A DNA stretch of 64,000 nt from assembly GCA_026874595.1 (NCBI GenBank), contig CM049317.1, forward strand, positions 41,814,401 to 41,878,400, read 5' to 3'. The notes below the pieces were generated by a model. The model was not told the origin of the DNA. It was given only the letters and a program-made list of their open reading frames with translations, and ran no database searches. Of the stretch, positions 1 to 12,473 are shown one piece after another (the stretch's first letter is position 1; each line of letters begins with the position of its first letter). The translations under genes were made by a program, and so were the position numbers. The DNA is from Sipunculus nudus (taxonomy: Eukaryota; Annelida; Sipuncula; Golfingiida; Sipunculidae).

Positions 1-820
1 ACCTTTGACCTCATGACCCCAAAATCAATTTGGGTCTTGCTTTTCCAATGGGACATATGCAAGTCAAGTTTGAAATCCATACATCAATAAAAGCAGGAAT
101 TATCATCCAGAAACTAATTTTTGGACAGATGGCTCCTGTGACCTTCACCTTTGACCTTGTGACCTCAAAATTGATAGGGGTCTTCCACTTATGGCAGGAG
201 AACTATATGTGCAAGATGAAAGATCTGAGATGAAATGTTTGGCTGAAAATGCATCCACATCTTTTTAAGGATGTGTCCTGTGACCTTGACCTTTGACTTC
301 ATGACCCCAAAATCAATTTGGGTCTTGCTTTTCCAATGGGACATATACAAGTCAAGTTTGAAATCCATACATCAATAAAAGCAGGAATTATCATCCAGAA
401 ACTAATTTTTAGACAGATAGCTCCTGTGACCTTCACCTTTGACCTTGTGACCTCAAAATTGATAGGGTTCTTCCTCTCTTGGCAGGTGAACTATATGTGC
501 AAGATGAAAGATCTGAGATGAAATGTTTGGCTGAAAATGCATCCTCATCTTTTTAAAGATGTGTCCTGTGACCTTGACCTTTGACCTCATGACCCCAAAA
601 TCAATTCAGGTCTTGCTTTTCCAATGGGACATATACAAGTCAAGTTTGAAATCCATACATCATAAAAGCAGGAATTATCATCAAGAAACTAATTTTTTTA
701 AAAGATGGCTCCTGTGACCTTCACCTTTGACCTTGTGACCTCAAAATTGATAGGGATCTTCCTCTCTTGGCAGGTAAACTATATGTGCAAGATGAAAGAT
801 CTGAGATGAATTGTTTGGCT
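1..820. repeat. 288-bp tandem repeat, nearly three copies
   Basis: Three near-identical units with a 288-bp period start near 1, 289 and 577; the third is shorter. Each contains runs such as gaccttgacctttgacctc and tgaccccaaaatcaattt and ends near ctgagatgaaatgtttgg. The array continues beyond the left edge of the window, because unit 1 is cut at its start. The 67-codon open frames at 30-233 and 318-521 are the same segment repeated and are not treated as genes. Such GACCT-rich interspersed tandem repeats are common in marine invertebrate genomes; the family name is not assigned. Confidence 0.9.
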
Positions 821-835
821 ATATCTATACATATA

Positions 836-966
836 CCAAGTTTGGTAAAGTTCCGTGAAATATTTTTTTGGGTTATCGCGCCAACAAGATTTATATGCGG
901 CGGCGGCGGTGGCGGCGACGGGACCGGTATGAAAACATAGTATCCCCCGACTTTGTCTGGGGATAC
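836..966 (+). mobile_element. Fragment of short element ending in a hairpin
   Basis: After the 288-bp array the sequence changes to a stretch with a run of cgg triplets (about 897-920) and ends in an inverted repeat: GTATCCCC (940-947) pairs with GGGGATAC (959-966) around an 11-base loop. LINE-like sequence starts soon after. This looks like the terminus of an interspersed element, possibly the same one that carries the 288-bp repeats. There is no CTRR after the hairpin, so a Helitron end is not supported. Confidence 0.4.
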
Positions 967-999
967 AATGAAATCTGGTTCAATTTACAGGTTAAAGGG

Positions 1000-2690
1000 G
1001 CCCAATCAGTTATATACATATTACGAGATCTCAATACTGATGTTCTAAATAAAAGGAGAAATAAACTTGTAAATTATTTAAATAATTTTCTTAGGATATT
1101 TGATATGAAACAGATAATAGAAGGACCTACTAGAATAACTGATACATCAGAAACATGCATTGATTTAATCTTAGTGTCAGACTCAGAAAAAAATAAAACA
1201 ATATGGGGTTCTGCCAGCTAAAATCAGTGACCATAATGTTACCTTTTGCACATGAAAAATTGCTAGGGGTATTTTAAACAAACACAATGTAACCAAAATA
1301 AGATCTATTAGAAACTATCATATTACATGTTTCAATGATGAACTGAAACAGGTAAATTGGTCGGATATGTATAAATGTGAAAATATCAATTTAGCCTCTG
1401 AGATTTAGTGAATTGTTTCTTAAGGTTGTAGACAGTGTTGCTCCGGTTAAAACTGTTAGACTTAAAAAGGTACCATGGTTTTCTAGCTACATCTTATACA
1501 TGAGTAGTGAGAGAGATAGAACTTGGTTTAAATTCAGGAAAACTAAAGACAGCAGTATTTTTAGTGAGTATAATAAACTAAGAAACAAAACTCACAGAGA
1601 AATATGTAAAGCCAAGAGAAATTTTGTGAGAAATGAATTAAGTGAAAACCAAAATGAACCAAAAAGACTATGGAATATACTGAGAAACATGGGCATCCCC
1701 AAAAAATAAGGAAAGGAAATGTTATTATAGGTCTGAAAAATAATGATAAAGCGGTATGTTTTGAATCCAAATTTGTTGCAAACAAATTTAATGAATTTTT
1801 CTGCAATATAACAAGCAAACTGGTAGATAAATTTACTTTTAGGCCATATGATTTTACAAAAACAAAATGTAATTGCGAGTGGATTCAAATTTTCTGTGGT
1901 CAGTAAAGAAACCATTGTAAAATTATTAAGAGGTTTAAATGTTGCAAAATCTACTGGAAGTGATTTAATTTCAGCAAAATTCTTAAAGATGGTGGATACT
2001 CAATAGCAGCACCTATTACTTTTATAATAACTCTAACTCTACAAACGTCAACAGTTCCCACTGATTTCAAAATAGCCAGAGTAGTCCCACTCTTTAAAAA
2101 AGGTGACAGAAAATATGAAGGAAATTACAGACCTGTTTCAATCTTACCATCCAAACTTTTAGAAAGAGTAGCATATGACCAATTGTATTCTTATCTTGGA
2201 ACCAAAAATTTGTTCTATCAGTATCAATCAGGATTTAGGCCTAGTTTTTCCACTAACACTGCTCTAACACATCTTACAGATACAATAAGATTTAATATGG
2301 ATAGTGGAATTTACACTGGCGTGGTACTTATAGATCTGCAGAAGGCCTTTCATACTATATTATATCACAATATTTTAACTACCAAATTACATGCAATTGT
2401 ATTGAATACTCCAGCTGTTTCATGGTTCGAGTCTTATCTAAATGACAGAAGACAATTTGTGGAAATCAATAATGTACGGACTAATTATGGGAATGTTACG
2501 TGTGGGGTACCACAAGGTTTTTTAGGAACTTTGTTATTTACTATATATGTAAATGATATGAAATGTTCAGCAGGATGTGATTTAGTCTTCTATGCAGATG
2601 ATTCTGCTTTAATAGTGCGTTGGAAGGACCCGAAAACTTTCACTTGAATTAGAGTCATTGTGTGTATGGTTGTCTAGATATCCTTAACAG
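1000..2690 (+). pseudogene. Degenerate Jockey-superfamily (CR1/L2-like) LINE
   Basis: A non-LTR retrotransposon coding region broken by several frameshifts and stops. The end of the endonuclease domain is readable at about 1000-1240 (IIEGPTRITDTSETCIDLIL, then KISDHN). The linker is at 1413-1709 (AVAPVK-like region, then CKAKRNF and LWNILRN). The reverse transcriptase is at about 2080-2647: FKKGDRKYEGNYRPVSIL, YQSGFRPSFSTNTAL, motif A LIDLQKAFHTI, GVPQGFLGTLLF and YADD. The YADD catalytic pair is intact, but motif A has H where D is usual after AF, and the GVPQG loop is altered and short by one residue. The 5' end of the endonuclease and everything after the RT palm are missing. The reading frame runs into the 46-bp minisatellite at about 2665. 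Clade assignment beyond Jockey superfamily is uncertain. Confidence 0.88.
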
Positions 2691-3650
2691 TCCCTCGTCT
2701 CTCTTGGATATCTGGTTGATATCCTGTACAGTCCCTCGTCTCACCTATATATCTGGTTGTCTAGATATCCTGTACAGTCCCTCGTCTCACCTATATATCT
2801 GGTTGTCTAGATATCCTGTACAGTCCCTCGTCTAACCTATATATCTGGTTGTCTAGATATCCTGAACAGTCCCTCGTCTCTCTTGTATATCTGGTTGTCT
2901 AGATATCCTGAACAGTCCCTCGTCTCTCTTGTATATCTGGTTGTCTAGATATCCTGTACAGTCCCTCGTCTCACCTATATATCTGGTTGATTAGATATCC
3001 TGTACAGTCCCTCGTCTCACCTATATATCTGGTTGATTAGATATCCTGTACAGTCCCTCGTCTCACCTATATATCTGGTTGTCTAGATATCCTGTACAGT
3101 CCCTCGTCTCACCTATATATCTGGTTGTCTAGATATCCTGTACAGTCCCTCGTCTCTCTTGTATATCTGGTTGTCTAGATATCCTGAACAGTCCCTCGTC
3201 TCTCTTGTATATCTGGTTGTCTAGATATCCTGTACAGTCCCTCGTCTCACCTATATATCTGGTTGATTAGATATCCTGTACAGTCCCTCGTCTCACCTAT
3301 ATATCTGGTTGTCTAGATATCCTGTACAGTCCCTCGTCTCACCTATATATCTGGTTGATTAGATATCCTGTACAGTCCCTCGTCTCACCTATATATCTGG
3401 TTGTCTAGATATCCTGTACAGTCCCTCGTCTCACCTATATATCTGGTTGATTAGATATCCTGTACAGTCCCTCGTCTCATCTATATATCTGGTTGATTAG
3501 ATATCCTGTACAGTCCCTCGTCTCACCTATATATCTAGTTGTCTAGATATCCTGTACAGTCCCTCGTCTCACCTATATACTGGTTGTCTAGATATCCTGT
3601 ACAGTCCCTCGTCTCACCTATATATCTGGTTGTCTAGATATCTTGTACAC
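2665..3650. repeat. 46-bp minisatellite, about 21 copies
   Basis: A 46-bp unit (core cctgtacagtccctcgtctc, plus ggttgtctagat) repeats head to tail. Variants include ctctcttgtat in place of ctcacctatat, and ttgattag in place of ttgtctag, which alternate and suggest blockwise amplification. The first unit is the most divergent and is continuous with the upstream LINE reading frame (LELESLCVWLSRY). The array therefore begins inside the reverse transcriptase coding sequence. Units contain stops and no long frame. Confidence 0.95.
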
Positions 3651-4489
3651 TCACCTATTTATGTTTAAATCGGACACTTAAATAAATCCTTTGATATACT
3701 TGGGTGCCCTGAAGGACTGATACGTGGGTATTCCCGGTTGTACGATACGCTCTGTCACCGGTTTAACCAGTTCCGGGGGCGCACCGTACCTCGGGATCAG
3801 TGTGTCTCTGGCGGTCACCTGGGGTGTGGGATGGATGGGGGGGGGGGGGGGGGGTGCAGCTAGGCGGTCGCCTTGGGGCAGGGACAGACACGCCGTGAGG
3901 CATATACCATTAATCTTTGATGAGTTTCAAAACTGGATAACCTGATAAATTTTCAAAGGGCGGAAGGTGTAAAGGAGATCTGTTCATTAGAGTCGGCGCT
4001 CACATGCAGGAGAGATCTTTGTAAGGAAGAACTTCCGCACTCCTGCAGGGCTTGCATGTATGTGTTGCTATTTGAGTATTAGTTTAGGTTTATAAGTTAC
4101 TTTGCCTTCATCAACCTTTTGTGGTTTTAATCTGCATGAATTTAGTCATATTCCAAAATATGCCATTCGTTCGTAAACATTAAGTTTTGATTTTTTGTTG
4201 AAACAATAATTTTACATCTTATTAACAAATACAGACATATAATACATACATATCAAGACACGTAGGATATACGTACATTATCCATAAGACATAGACACAT
4301 ACATAATAGAAGTAACATGCATAAATTGTATACCAACTCACTGGTGAGTTTTTTAAGTGAAAGGCTCAGGTTGATATAAACTACTATATATACATGTATG
4401 AACACATGTATGGTTATATATATGCTCTCATGTACAAACTGAAGCAGAAGGGTTATGTTTTTCCTTGAGAATGTGAATTTCATCTCCTT
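3651..4489. other. Non-genic interval with a poly-G tract
   Basis: No coding or structured RNA feature is recognisable. A G homopolymer lies at about 3838-3853. A short IR-like stretch (cggaaggtgtaaaggagatc ... gaagaacttccg) lies at 3961-4037. Open frames here lack any domain. Confidence 0.6.
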
Positions 4490-7150
4490 TCAGTTACTAT
4501 AGAGCATTGTGTAGAGTACCCCATTTTTTCCTATGAGCTTTGATTTTTCCATTTTTAGCAGAAGTTTTCTTCTCGATTTTATAATTTGTTCAATACATAT
4601 TTTAAAACTGTTGAAAACTAGCTTCGCATTATTGCATTTACAGGTATATATGAATATTTTATTGAAAGTAACATCATATCAATGAGGCATGCAGTTATTG
4701 TTCTTGTAAATATATCAGCTATTTTATTAATGTAAAGTTGACAGCCATTTGTTCATTTGGGACAATAAGTTTTGTGTTAATTTGCATTCGTAAAACAGAT
4801 GTAACAGTGTTTCTTTCTGAGACATGCATGAAGAGCACATTGTGCTTTTTTTTTTTTTTTCCTATAAGGTGTAAAAAGGGGTTCAGAGGTATATACATCT
4901 GTGAGGAAGTTAAAATTGGAGGATTCTTTAATTTTCTGAGATTGTTATCTTTTCAATATTGTTAAAGGCCTCAAATAAAAGTTCCTGGAAATCACTGTTC
5001 ATATATCTGTTCCATTTTTTCTAATCTTCAGAGGTTTTGTGCATACATTAAGAAGTAATTCTGTATATACTGTATATGTAACCCTTTTCTTCTCAATGAT
5101 TCTTTCAAGGTTAGATTTATATGTTGTATTTTCAAGTTTATTTGTAATCAAGTTTTTCTTCCACTCTGTCGGAATAGCATCTATGATGCTCATGTGTTTC
5201 ATTTTATTTATATTTATTTTAAACTTATCTATTAATTCACAATGAGATAAAAAAAACATATTTATCTCCAGTATGCTTGGTGATATCTTTAATATTTGTT
5301 ATTCCTGTTCTGTACATAGCATTATTGTAGACAATGGTGTTGTCTACTTTTATACGAGAATTAAAGGATATTAGTTTTGATAAAATTTCATTACATATTT
5401 ACATCTTTAAAGTTATATTTACCCCAAACCTCAAATACTTCTTTTTCATAAAGTGTGATATGCATGTGTTCTTGAAGTAACATAAATCTTGTCATTTTAA
5501 ATTGCATGTAAATATAAGGGAATCTAATTTTCTAAAGCTGCACATTAAATGATTGTCTATACATCCATCATCAATTAGACAAGAAAAAATCTTTTGATCC
5601 ATCCAATTTTTAAAGCTTCCCTTTTGGATTTTAAATTAATCATATCTAGCCCCCCCCCCCCTTTTTTTTTAATTGGTGCAATAAAGGTTCTCTTTATTTT
5701 GTCCTGCTTATCCCAGATAAATTTATACAACAGACATTCAATTTCTTTTATATACGTGTATGGAGAATTTGGCAAGATTTGTAAAGCATAAGTCAACTGT
5801 GATAAAATATGAGATTTTATAATTTTACCTGATAGTGTCATAATTCTTTTCGACCATATATTTTAAACTGATTTTATTTTACTCAAAATTTTCTTGTAAT
5901 TTATGTCTTTCATTATTTAAGTGTTTAAATGTTGAGATTGCTTCTTTATTGAGTGGTAACCTCCAGTCAGAAACAGAGCAGTATATTGGATTAACATGTG
6001 TTCCTTGCCTGCAACATTTATTCCTGTTATTTTAGGGATATTTCGTATTTAAATTGCTAATACTTCTGAAGCTAAAATAAATAGGTGGGAGATAGAGGAC
6101 ATCCTAGTCTGACACCACGAGTTACAACAATGTATAAGAAAATAATCTGTGGTCCAGCCCCTGTTTATTATGTAACTGCTAATATCGGAGTAGAGTATAT
6201 TTATCCATTTTTTTTAAATATAATTCCAAAATTAGATAAATCTAAAGTATTTTGAATATGGGTCATTTCTAAGAAATCGAAAACTTTTTCAAAACCAATT
6301 GATATGAGGTAACTTTCTTTATTATGTTTTTTGAATAAGCAAATTAATCTGTAATTTTTTAAATATTTTCTCCAATATATCTGTTTTTAATAAACCCTGG
6401 TTGGTCCGGACTTATCAAATTGTCTTAAGTCTATTAGCTAGAGTTTTAGCAATAATCTTGTAGTCAGTATTTAACACTGAGAGGAGACGCCAATTCTTTA
6501 AAAGTAATGTATCCTTGCCTTTCTTTGGAATTAAGCAGAGAATCCCTTGCATGTCGTAAAGTGGATAGTAAGTTGCCTAATTTGAAAGAAAGTTTTATTG
6601 CATTTATATAATGTTTTTTTATTTCTTCCAAGAAGGCTCTGTAAAATTCTACCGGCAGACCATCAGGTCCAGGTGTTTTATTGAGCTGAAGAGATTTTAG
6701 TGTTGTAAATATTTCTGAAGGTGTAAATTCTCGATCACAATCTTGCAAATCATCTGTAGAAAATTGTTCTGATATTATCTAGTGATATAAAATTTTTCCT
6801 AAAATGTTCCTCAGTGCCTATTGATGTATATACAGATTGGTAGAATCTGGTCTGTTCCTGCAGGATGTCTTTTGTATTTGAAAGAATTTTCCCAGTATCA
6901 TCTTTAAATTTGATAATAGATTTATATTCCCAATAATCAATAAGTTTCCAATAACCAGGCCCTCTTTTATGAAAGCTTAAACAAAGTAATTTGTATCAAT
7001 AAGTGATCTGTTTTATATGCAGGTTGAATGTCCGAGGAGTTTATATAGTTTCATAGGCCATCACTGATTAAAAAATAGTCTAGACGTGAAAATACTGGTT
7101 TTGGATTATATCTATGCCTTGAGTGTTTTTATATTCCAGGGTGTTGTGCT
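4490..7150 (-). pseudogene. Degenerate L1/Tx1-like LINE, ORF2 remains
   Basis: Read on the minus strand from right to left, the order matches an L1/Tx1-type ORF2. The endonuclease C-terminus is near 7040-7110 (SRLDYFLIS), followed by YWEYKSIIKFKDDTGKI (about 6890-6935) and the RT fingers NKTPGPDGLPVEFYRAF (6620-6690). Next come CLIPKKGKDTLLLKNW (6500-6545) with TDYKIIAKTLANRL, and GVRLGCPLSP (about 6090). The post-RT region is at 5575-5841 (LSQLTYALQILP, ALKIGWIKRF). A C-terminal tail is at 4999-5259 (AIPTEWKKN) and on to about 4500. Expected FADD residues are absent around 5985-6010, where sequence is deleted. A C/T homopolymer at 5650-5670 has expanded the usual GG to GGGG. Multiple frameshifts make it inactive. 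Confidence 0.85.
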
Positions 7151-8046
7151 CGCAAGATATCTCTTAATTGTGCAACTCTATCCACTGTAAGACTACTTCT
7201 CTGGCTTTTCCATTAGTGTGTTCATTTCCCCCTTCTTTGTCAACTGTTGGATCTATAACCACATTAAGTTTTAATTTTTCTTTGTGTACTCGTTGTTTTC
7301 AATTGTTTTTCACTGTCGCATGTATGGTTTTTTGTAATAAAATTGTCTTAACTGTGCCATTTAGTACAACGGTTAAGGAATTTTCAAGATATCGCGTGGT
7401 TTTGTCAAATATACAATACTGAGATTGTTATAGTGTATATATGTGTAAGAGTATACCAGTCCCTTGTGTGGGCATGGAGATTCGGCCCCTCAGTGCCCTT
7501 ATATCCAGGCATGTATACATGGTGCTGATGCTTCTGTTCAACCTATATCAGCTGGCCGTCCCGTGACTGGCGAATGCTATTTGTTTGTAGTTTCCATCTA
7601 TACAGCTCTGTGTAAGGTCCAACCTACTTATTGTTCACAATCAGCCGTAGATATGCTTTTATTTTTCATCTCTTATAAATAGATAAATCATATAGGTCAG
7701 GAAAGGTTATTACAACAACCATTTTTTTAATGTTAAATTGAAGATGGAAAACTAAGGAAGAAGCAGATTCCAACCTTACCTGTTTTTTATTTAAATTCTG
7801 ATTTTCTCTGCAGCGGATGAAGAGTGGCTTAGCCACATGCACACACGGATTTGTATTTATTAATATTAGCAGTAGTAGTTGTAGTAGTAGTAGTAGTGTA
7901 ATTATATATATATACATATAATTATATAAATAAAAAGGAATCAAATTGCGTCAGACATGTGATTCCTCTTTATTTATATAATTATAAAGCTCCGGTGTAA
8001 TACCATATAGCACACTAGTAGTTGTTTATTGCAAGAAACCTGTAGA

Positions 8047-8048
<2 letters not shown>
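7151..8048. other. Non-genic interval with (TAG)n tract
   Basis: No gene, RNA or transposon domain is recognisable. A TAG trinucleotide tract lies at about 7868-7896, followed by TA-rich sequence. The small open frames show no conserved motif. Confidence 0.5.

Positions 8049-8115
<67 letters not shown>
8049..8115. repeat. (TA)n microsatellite
   Basis: Uninterrupted TA dinucleotides over about 67 bases, ending at tatatcggccgg. Confidence 0.97.
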
Positions 8116-8117
<2 letters not shown>

Positions 8118-8400
8118 GCCGGTTAGTGATAAAAATGATGCTCACCGTGTCCGCTTCTCATGAATAGTTTAACACACTTTTTAACGGGGTCGACCGGTAA
8201 AACCGTTACCTAACCTGTAAGCTACAGCCATGGGCCGTCTGTTAGCCATTCGCCTAATAACAAGCAAGCGTAGCATTGTGAACCATACTAGGTGAAAGAA
8301 CGTACATCATTACAACATGTATATCTGTCATCATGCACAAGTTGAACGAAATAAGCCAACCCTATTATTCAGAACTGCCGCAGACGGGCTTGTCTTTATG

Positions 8401-9490
8401 TATACGGTCGTCATGGTTTCATATTTTGTCACCATGTTCCCATGTGGTCGTCATGATCACATATTTTGTCACCATGTTCCCATGTGGTCGTCATGGTCTC
8501 ATATTTTGTCACCATGTTCCCATGTGGTCGTCATGGTCACGTATTTTGTCACCATGTTCCCATGAGGTCGTCATGGTCTCATATTTTGTCACCACGTTCC
8601 CATGTGGTCATCATGGTCTTATATTTTGTCACCATGTTTCCATGAGGTCGTCATGGTCTCATATTTTGTCATCATGTTCCCATGTGGTTGTCATGGTGTC
8701 ATATTTGTCACCATATTCCCATGTGGTCGTCATGGTCTCATATTTTGTCACCACGTTCCCATGTGGTCGTCATGGTCACGTATTTTGTCACCATGTTCCC
8801 ATGTGGTCGTCATGGTCTCATATTTTGTCACCACGTTCCCATGTGGTCGTCATGCTCTTATATTTTGTCACCATGTTTCCATGAGGTCGTCATGGTCTCA
8901 TATTTTGTCATCATGTTCCCATGTGGTTGTCATGGTGTCATATTTGTCACCATATTCCCGTGTGGTCGTCATGGTCTCATATTTTGTCACCACGTTCCCA
9001 TGTGGTCGTCATGGTCACATATTTTGTCACCATATTCCCATATGGTCGTCATGGTATCATATTTTGTCATCATGTTTCCATGTGGTCGTCATGGTCACAT
9101 ATTTTGTCATCATGTTCCCATGTGGTCGTCATGGCACATATTTTGTTACCATGTTCCCATGAGGTCGTCATGGTCTCATATTTTGTCACCATATTCCCAT
9201 GTGGTCGTCATGGTCTCATATTTTGTCACCACGTTCCCATGTGGTCGTCTTGGTCTCATATTTTGTCACCACGTCCCCATGTGGTCGTCATGGTCTTATA
9301 TTTTGTCACCATGTTTCCATGAGGTGGTCATGGTCTCATATTTTGTCATCACGTTCCCATGTGGTCGTCATGGTGTCATATTTGTCACCATGTTCCCATG
9401 TGGTCGTCTTGGTCTCATATTTTGTCACCACGTTCCCATGTGGTCGTCATGGTCTCATGTTTTGTCACCACGTTTCCTGGTGGTCGTCAT
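8401..9490. repeat. 40-bp satellite array, about 27 copies
   Basis: The unit is 40 bp (cores catattttgtcaccatgtt and cccatgtggtcgtcatggt). Variants occur at fixed sites (tgttcc or cgttcc, gtcgtc or ggtggtc, and one-base deletions such as catatttgtc), with blocks of variants repeated in order, for example about 8620-8760 and 8860-8990. Because 40 is not divisible by 3 and the unit lacks stops, long overlapping open frames (up to 306 codons) run through all three forward phases. These are not regarded as genes. Confidence 0.95.
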
Positions 9491-10240
9491 GGGTATCATT
9501 GATGTTACGTGGGTGTCATTGATGTTACGTGGGTGGCATTGTTGTTACGTGGGTGTCATTGATGTTACGTTGGTGTCATTGATGTTACGTGGGTGTCATT
9601 GATATTACGTGGATGTCATTGTTGTTACGTTGGTGTCATTGATGTTACGTGGGTGGCATTGATGTTACGTGGGTGTCATTGTTGTTACGTGGATTTCATT
9701 GACCACGTTTCCTGGTGGTCGTCATGGGTATCATTGATGTTACGTGGGTGTCATTGATGTTACGTGGGTGGCATTGATGTTACGTGGGTGGCATTGTTGT
9801 TACGTTGGTGTCATTGATGTTACGTTGGTGTCATTGATGTTACGTTGGGTGTCATTGATATTACGTGGATGTCATTTTTGTTACGACGGTGGCATTGATG
9901 TTACGTGGGTGGCATTGTTGTTACGTGGATTCATTGATGTAATGTGGATGGCATTGTTGTTACGTGGGTGTCATTGATGTTAAATGGGTGGCATTGTTGT
10001 TACGTGGGGGTCATTGATGTTACGTGGGGGTCATTGATGTTACGTGGGTGTCATTGATGTTAAGTGGGTCTCATTGTTGTTACGTGGATGGCATTGTTGT
10101 TACGTGAGTGTCATTGATGTCACGTTGGTGTCATTGATGTTACGTAGGTTTCATTATTGTTACGTGAGTGGCATTGTTGTTACGTGGATTACATTGTTCT
10201 TACGTGGGTGTCATTGTTCTTACGTCAGAGCCATAGCAAT
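9484..10240. repeat. 20-bp satellite array, about 37 copies
   Basis: The unit is 20 bp, tcattgatgttacgtgggtg with common gtt/gat and ggc/gtc variants. It follows directly on the 40-bp array. A block beginning accacgtttcctggtggtcg is found at about 9467 and again at about 9700. The 40-to-20 junction was therefore itself duplicated as a roughly 233-bp segment. Open frames across it are repeat artefacts. Confidence 0.95.
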
Positions 10241-10311
10241 GCCATTGCCAGGGAAGTGCACTCTAAGAAAAGGGTTCTTGTGGGTCCTTCTTGTGGTTCT
10301 GTCTATAGGAA

Positions 10312-10456
10312 AAACTAGATATTGAAATTTAGATATCCATCACTCAGTCGCAGATGTAAGGAGGATCATCTTGACGGACGGGAAGGACTTTATCCTAGAT
10401 ATTATGAAAATCAACAGAGCCGTCCGATCTGTGGTAAATGAAAATCTGAAATTCAA
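10312..10456 (+). mobile_element. Third partial copy of the mariner-type element
   Basis: About 145 bp beginning aactagatattgaaattt and ending atctgaaattcaa are essentially identical to 28951-29095, the middle of the degenerate transposase described below. The match begins and ends abruptly. It is a fragment captured beside the 20-bp satellite and not a full element. Confidence 0.85.
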
Positions 10457-10879
10457 TTATTCTTTTTTTCTCGCCACAGATGTTCCTTTTTTTTAAGAAT
10501 ATTTCATCACAGATGTTTTATTCAATTCACGTTAAGTACACTTCACAAATACATTATATACAAATTGACAAACACATGGTTGTCACAAAGCATTCACATA
10601 TAAAAGATTTTGTTGAAAGCCATTACTTCTTCCTTAACAAAAAATAAATACATTCATGTGTCTTTCAGCCCCGGTTGGACACACATGAACAGGCTGTTCG
10701 CGAGATGGAGGATAGCCCTGTTCATCAGCACTGCACAGCAGTGAGAGAGAAAGCCACCCGCGCGAACAAACCTGCCCAGCATATCCCCACATGGCCGAAT
10801 GAAACTATTTAGAATTTAATGATTTCTCTTTAAAAATAATTCCCTAACATACAAGTACATTTAAAAGAAAAGAGTTAAA
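10457..10879. other. Likely 3' flank or tail of LINE, no gene seen
   Basis: T-rich sequence followed by a more GC-rich patch (10670-10800). On the minus strand this lies just downstream of the L1-like ORF2 C-terminus, so it may be its 3' untranslated region. No motif proves this. Confidence 0.35.
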
Positions 10880-11494
10880 AGAAACAAAGTTATATCATGA
10901 TACTCCGGGGTTGTTGCTAATATTCTTTAATTCACCCCATTTCTGATTATGCCTATTCAGTATCCCTTTTGTTTTGGCTATATATCTTTCCACAAATTCA
11001 GAATCGATCACCCTATTTTTATAGAAAGCAAGTAAACAGGATCTGTGGTCCTCTTTTTGCTAATAAAGAACATATTCATGTAGTAATAGCAACTGATTAA
11101 TCAACATATTATCATATGGCAAGATGCCAAATATGACCATCGTCTGTGACAAATCTGGTAAATATACATTAAAATGTTGTAACCAAGTTTTCATTTTAAA
11201 GTAAAAATTCTTCGACACAAAAAATTCTGTAAAAATATGCTCACTGGTTTCTTGATGAATAAAGCAATACGAACATCGTGGTGTATCTTTTAGTTTTCAT
11301 TTGTATAGCTGATTATTCTATGGAATATAATCATTTAAAATTTTATACTGAAATTCTTTTAGATATCAATCTGATGTTGTCTTATATATCCAATCATAGG
11401 CATGCTGCCAATCCACCTCATCACCACTTTGTCTATTTCTCTTATTCCACACTTCTTTAGCAGTTGGATTTTTCCTAATTTTAGGCCACAAAGT
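10880..11494 (-). pseudogene. L1/Tx1-like LINE no. 2, ORF2 C-terminal end
   Basis: On the minus strand this encodes WPKIRKNPTAKEVWNKRN, then VDWQHAYDWIYKTTSD (11366-11470). A zinc-knuckle-like CSYCFIHQETSEHIF lies near 11250-11280, followed by KTWLQHFNVYLPDLS and, near 10930, KWGELKNISNN. This order and spacing match the tail of L1/Tx1-type ORF2 proteins, and the same tail pattern is present in the LINE at 4490-7150. The reading frame is broken. It continues upstream at 13824-14116, beyond the inserted elements. Confidence 0.8.
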
Positions 11495-11559
11495 GGCCGG
11501 GGCATATAGTTTTACCCATGTCCGTCCTTCCGTCATTTCGTCATTCCGAAATGAAACAG

Positions 11560-12473
11560 TTGTACGGACTTTTTTTCGCAATACCTGCAGATATTGGCCT
11601 GATTTTTGGTGTGCGGGCAGATAATGACCAGTTACAGATCGAGTTCGCGTTTCGTCCCGGTTGACCTATTTTGACCGTTTTACGGCTCCTAAACTTAGAA
11701 ATTTTCATGAAAAATATAAATTTCATGACAAATACACATGTACGGACTTTTTTTCGCAACGCCTGCAGATATTGGCCTGATTTTTGGTGTGTGGGCAGAT
11801 AATGACCAGTTACAGATCGAGTTCGCGTTTCGTCCTGGTTGACCTACTTTTGACCGTTTTACGGCTCCTAAACTTAGAAAATTTCATAAAAAATAATAAT
11901 TTTCATGACAAATACATATGTACGGACCTTTTTTCGCAATGCCTGCAGATATTGGCCTGTTGTTTGGTGTGTTGGCAGATATTGAATTGTTACAGATCGA
12001 TTCCGCGTTTCGTCCCAGTTGACCTACTTTTGACCGTTTGACGGCTCCTGAACATAGAAAATTTCATGAAAAATATAAATTTTCATGACAAATACACATG
12101 TACAGATTTTTTTTCGCAATGCCTACAGATATTGGCCTGATTTTTGGTGTGTGGGCAGATAATGATCAGTTACAGATCGAGTTTAGGTTTTGTCCCAGTT
12201 GACCTACTTTTGACCGTTTGACGGTGCCCTAACATAGAAAATTTCATAAAAAATATAAATTTTCATGACAAGTGCACATGTACGAACTTTTTTCGCACAG
12301 ATTGCAGATACTAGCCTGATTTTTTATGTGTGGGCAGATAATGACCAGTTACAGATCAAGTTCGCGTTTGGTCCCGGTTGACCTACTTTTGATTGTTTTA
12401 CGGCTCCTAAACATAGAAAATTTCATGAAAAATATAAATTTTCATGACAAATGTACATATACAGCCGTTTTTA
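11560..12473. repeat. 180-bp internal tandem repeat, about five copies
   Basis: Units of about 179-180 bp begin tgtacggac-tttttt-cgcaa near 11561, 11739, 11919, 12099 and 12279. They carry cagttacagatcgagttcgc and cgtttcgtccc and end in a methionine-free AT stretch (catgaaaaatataaatttt). Two more units continue at 13439-13790 after the inner insertion. Short open frames on both strands are repeat by-products. Confidence 0.9.

Noticed and set aside
836-966. Helitron 3' end at the 940-966 hairpin
   Set aside because: No CTRR follows the hairpin; the next bases are aatg.
3724-3945. Glycine-rich 73-codon frame
   Set aside because: Starts at a non-ATG codon and its glycines come from the poly-G tract.
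8333-9602. 183- to 306-codon His/Ser/Val-rich frames
   Set aside because: They overlap in all three phases of the 40-bp satellite and share no unique domain.
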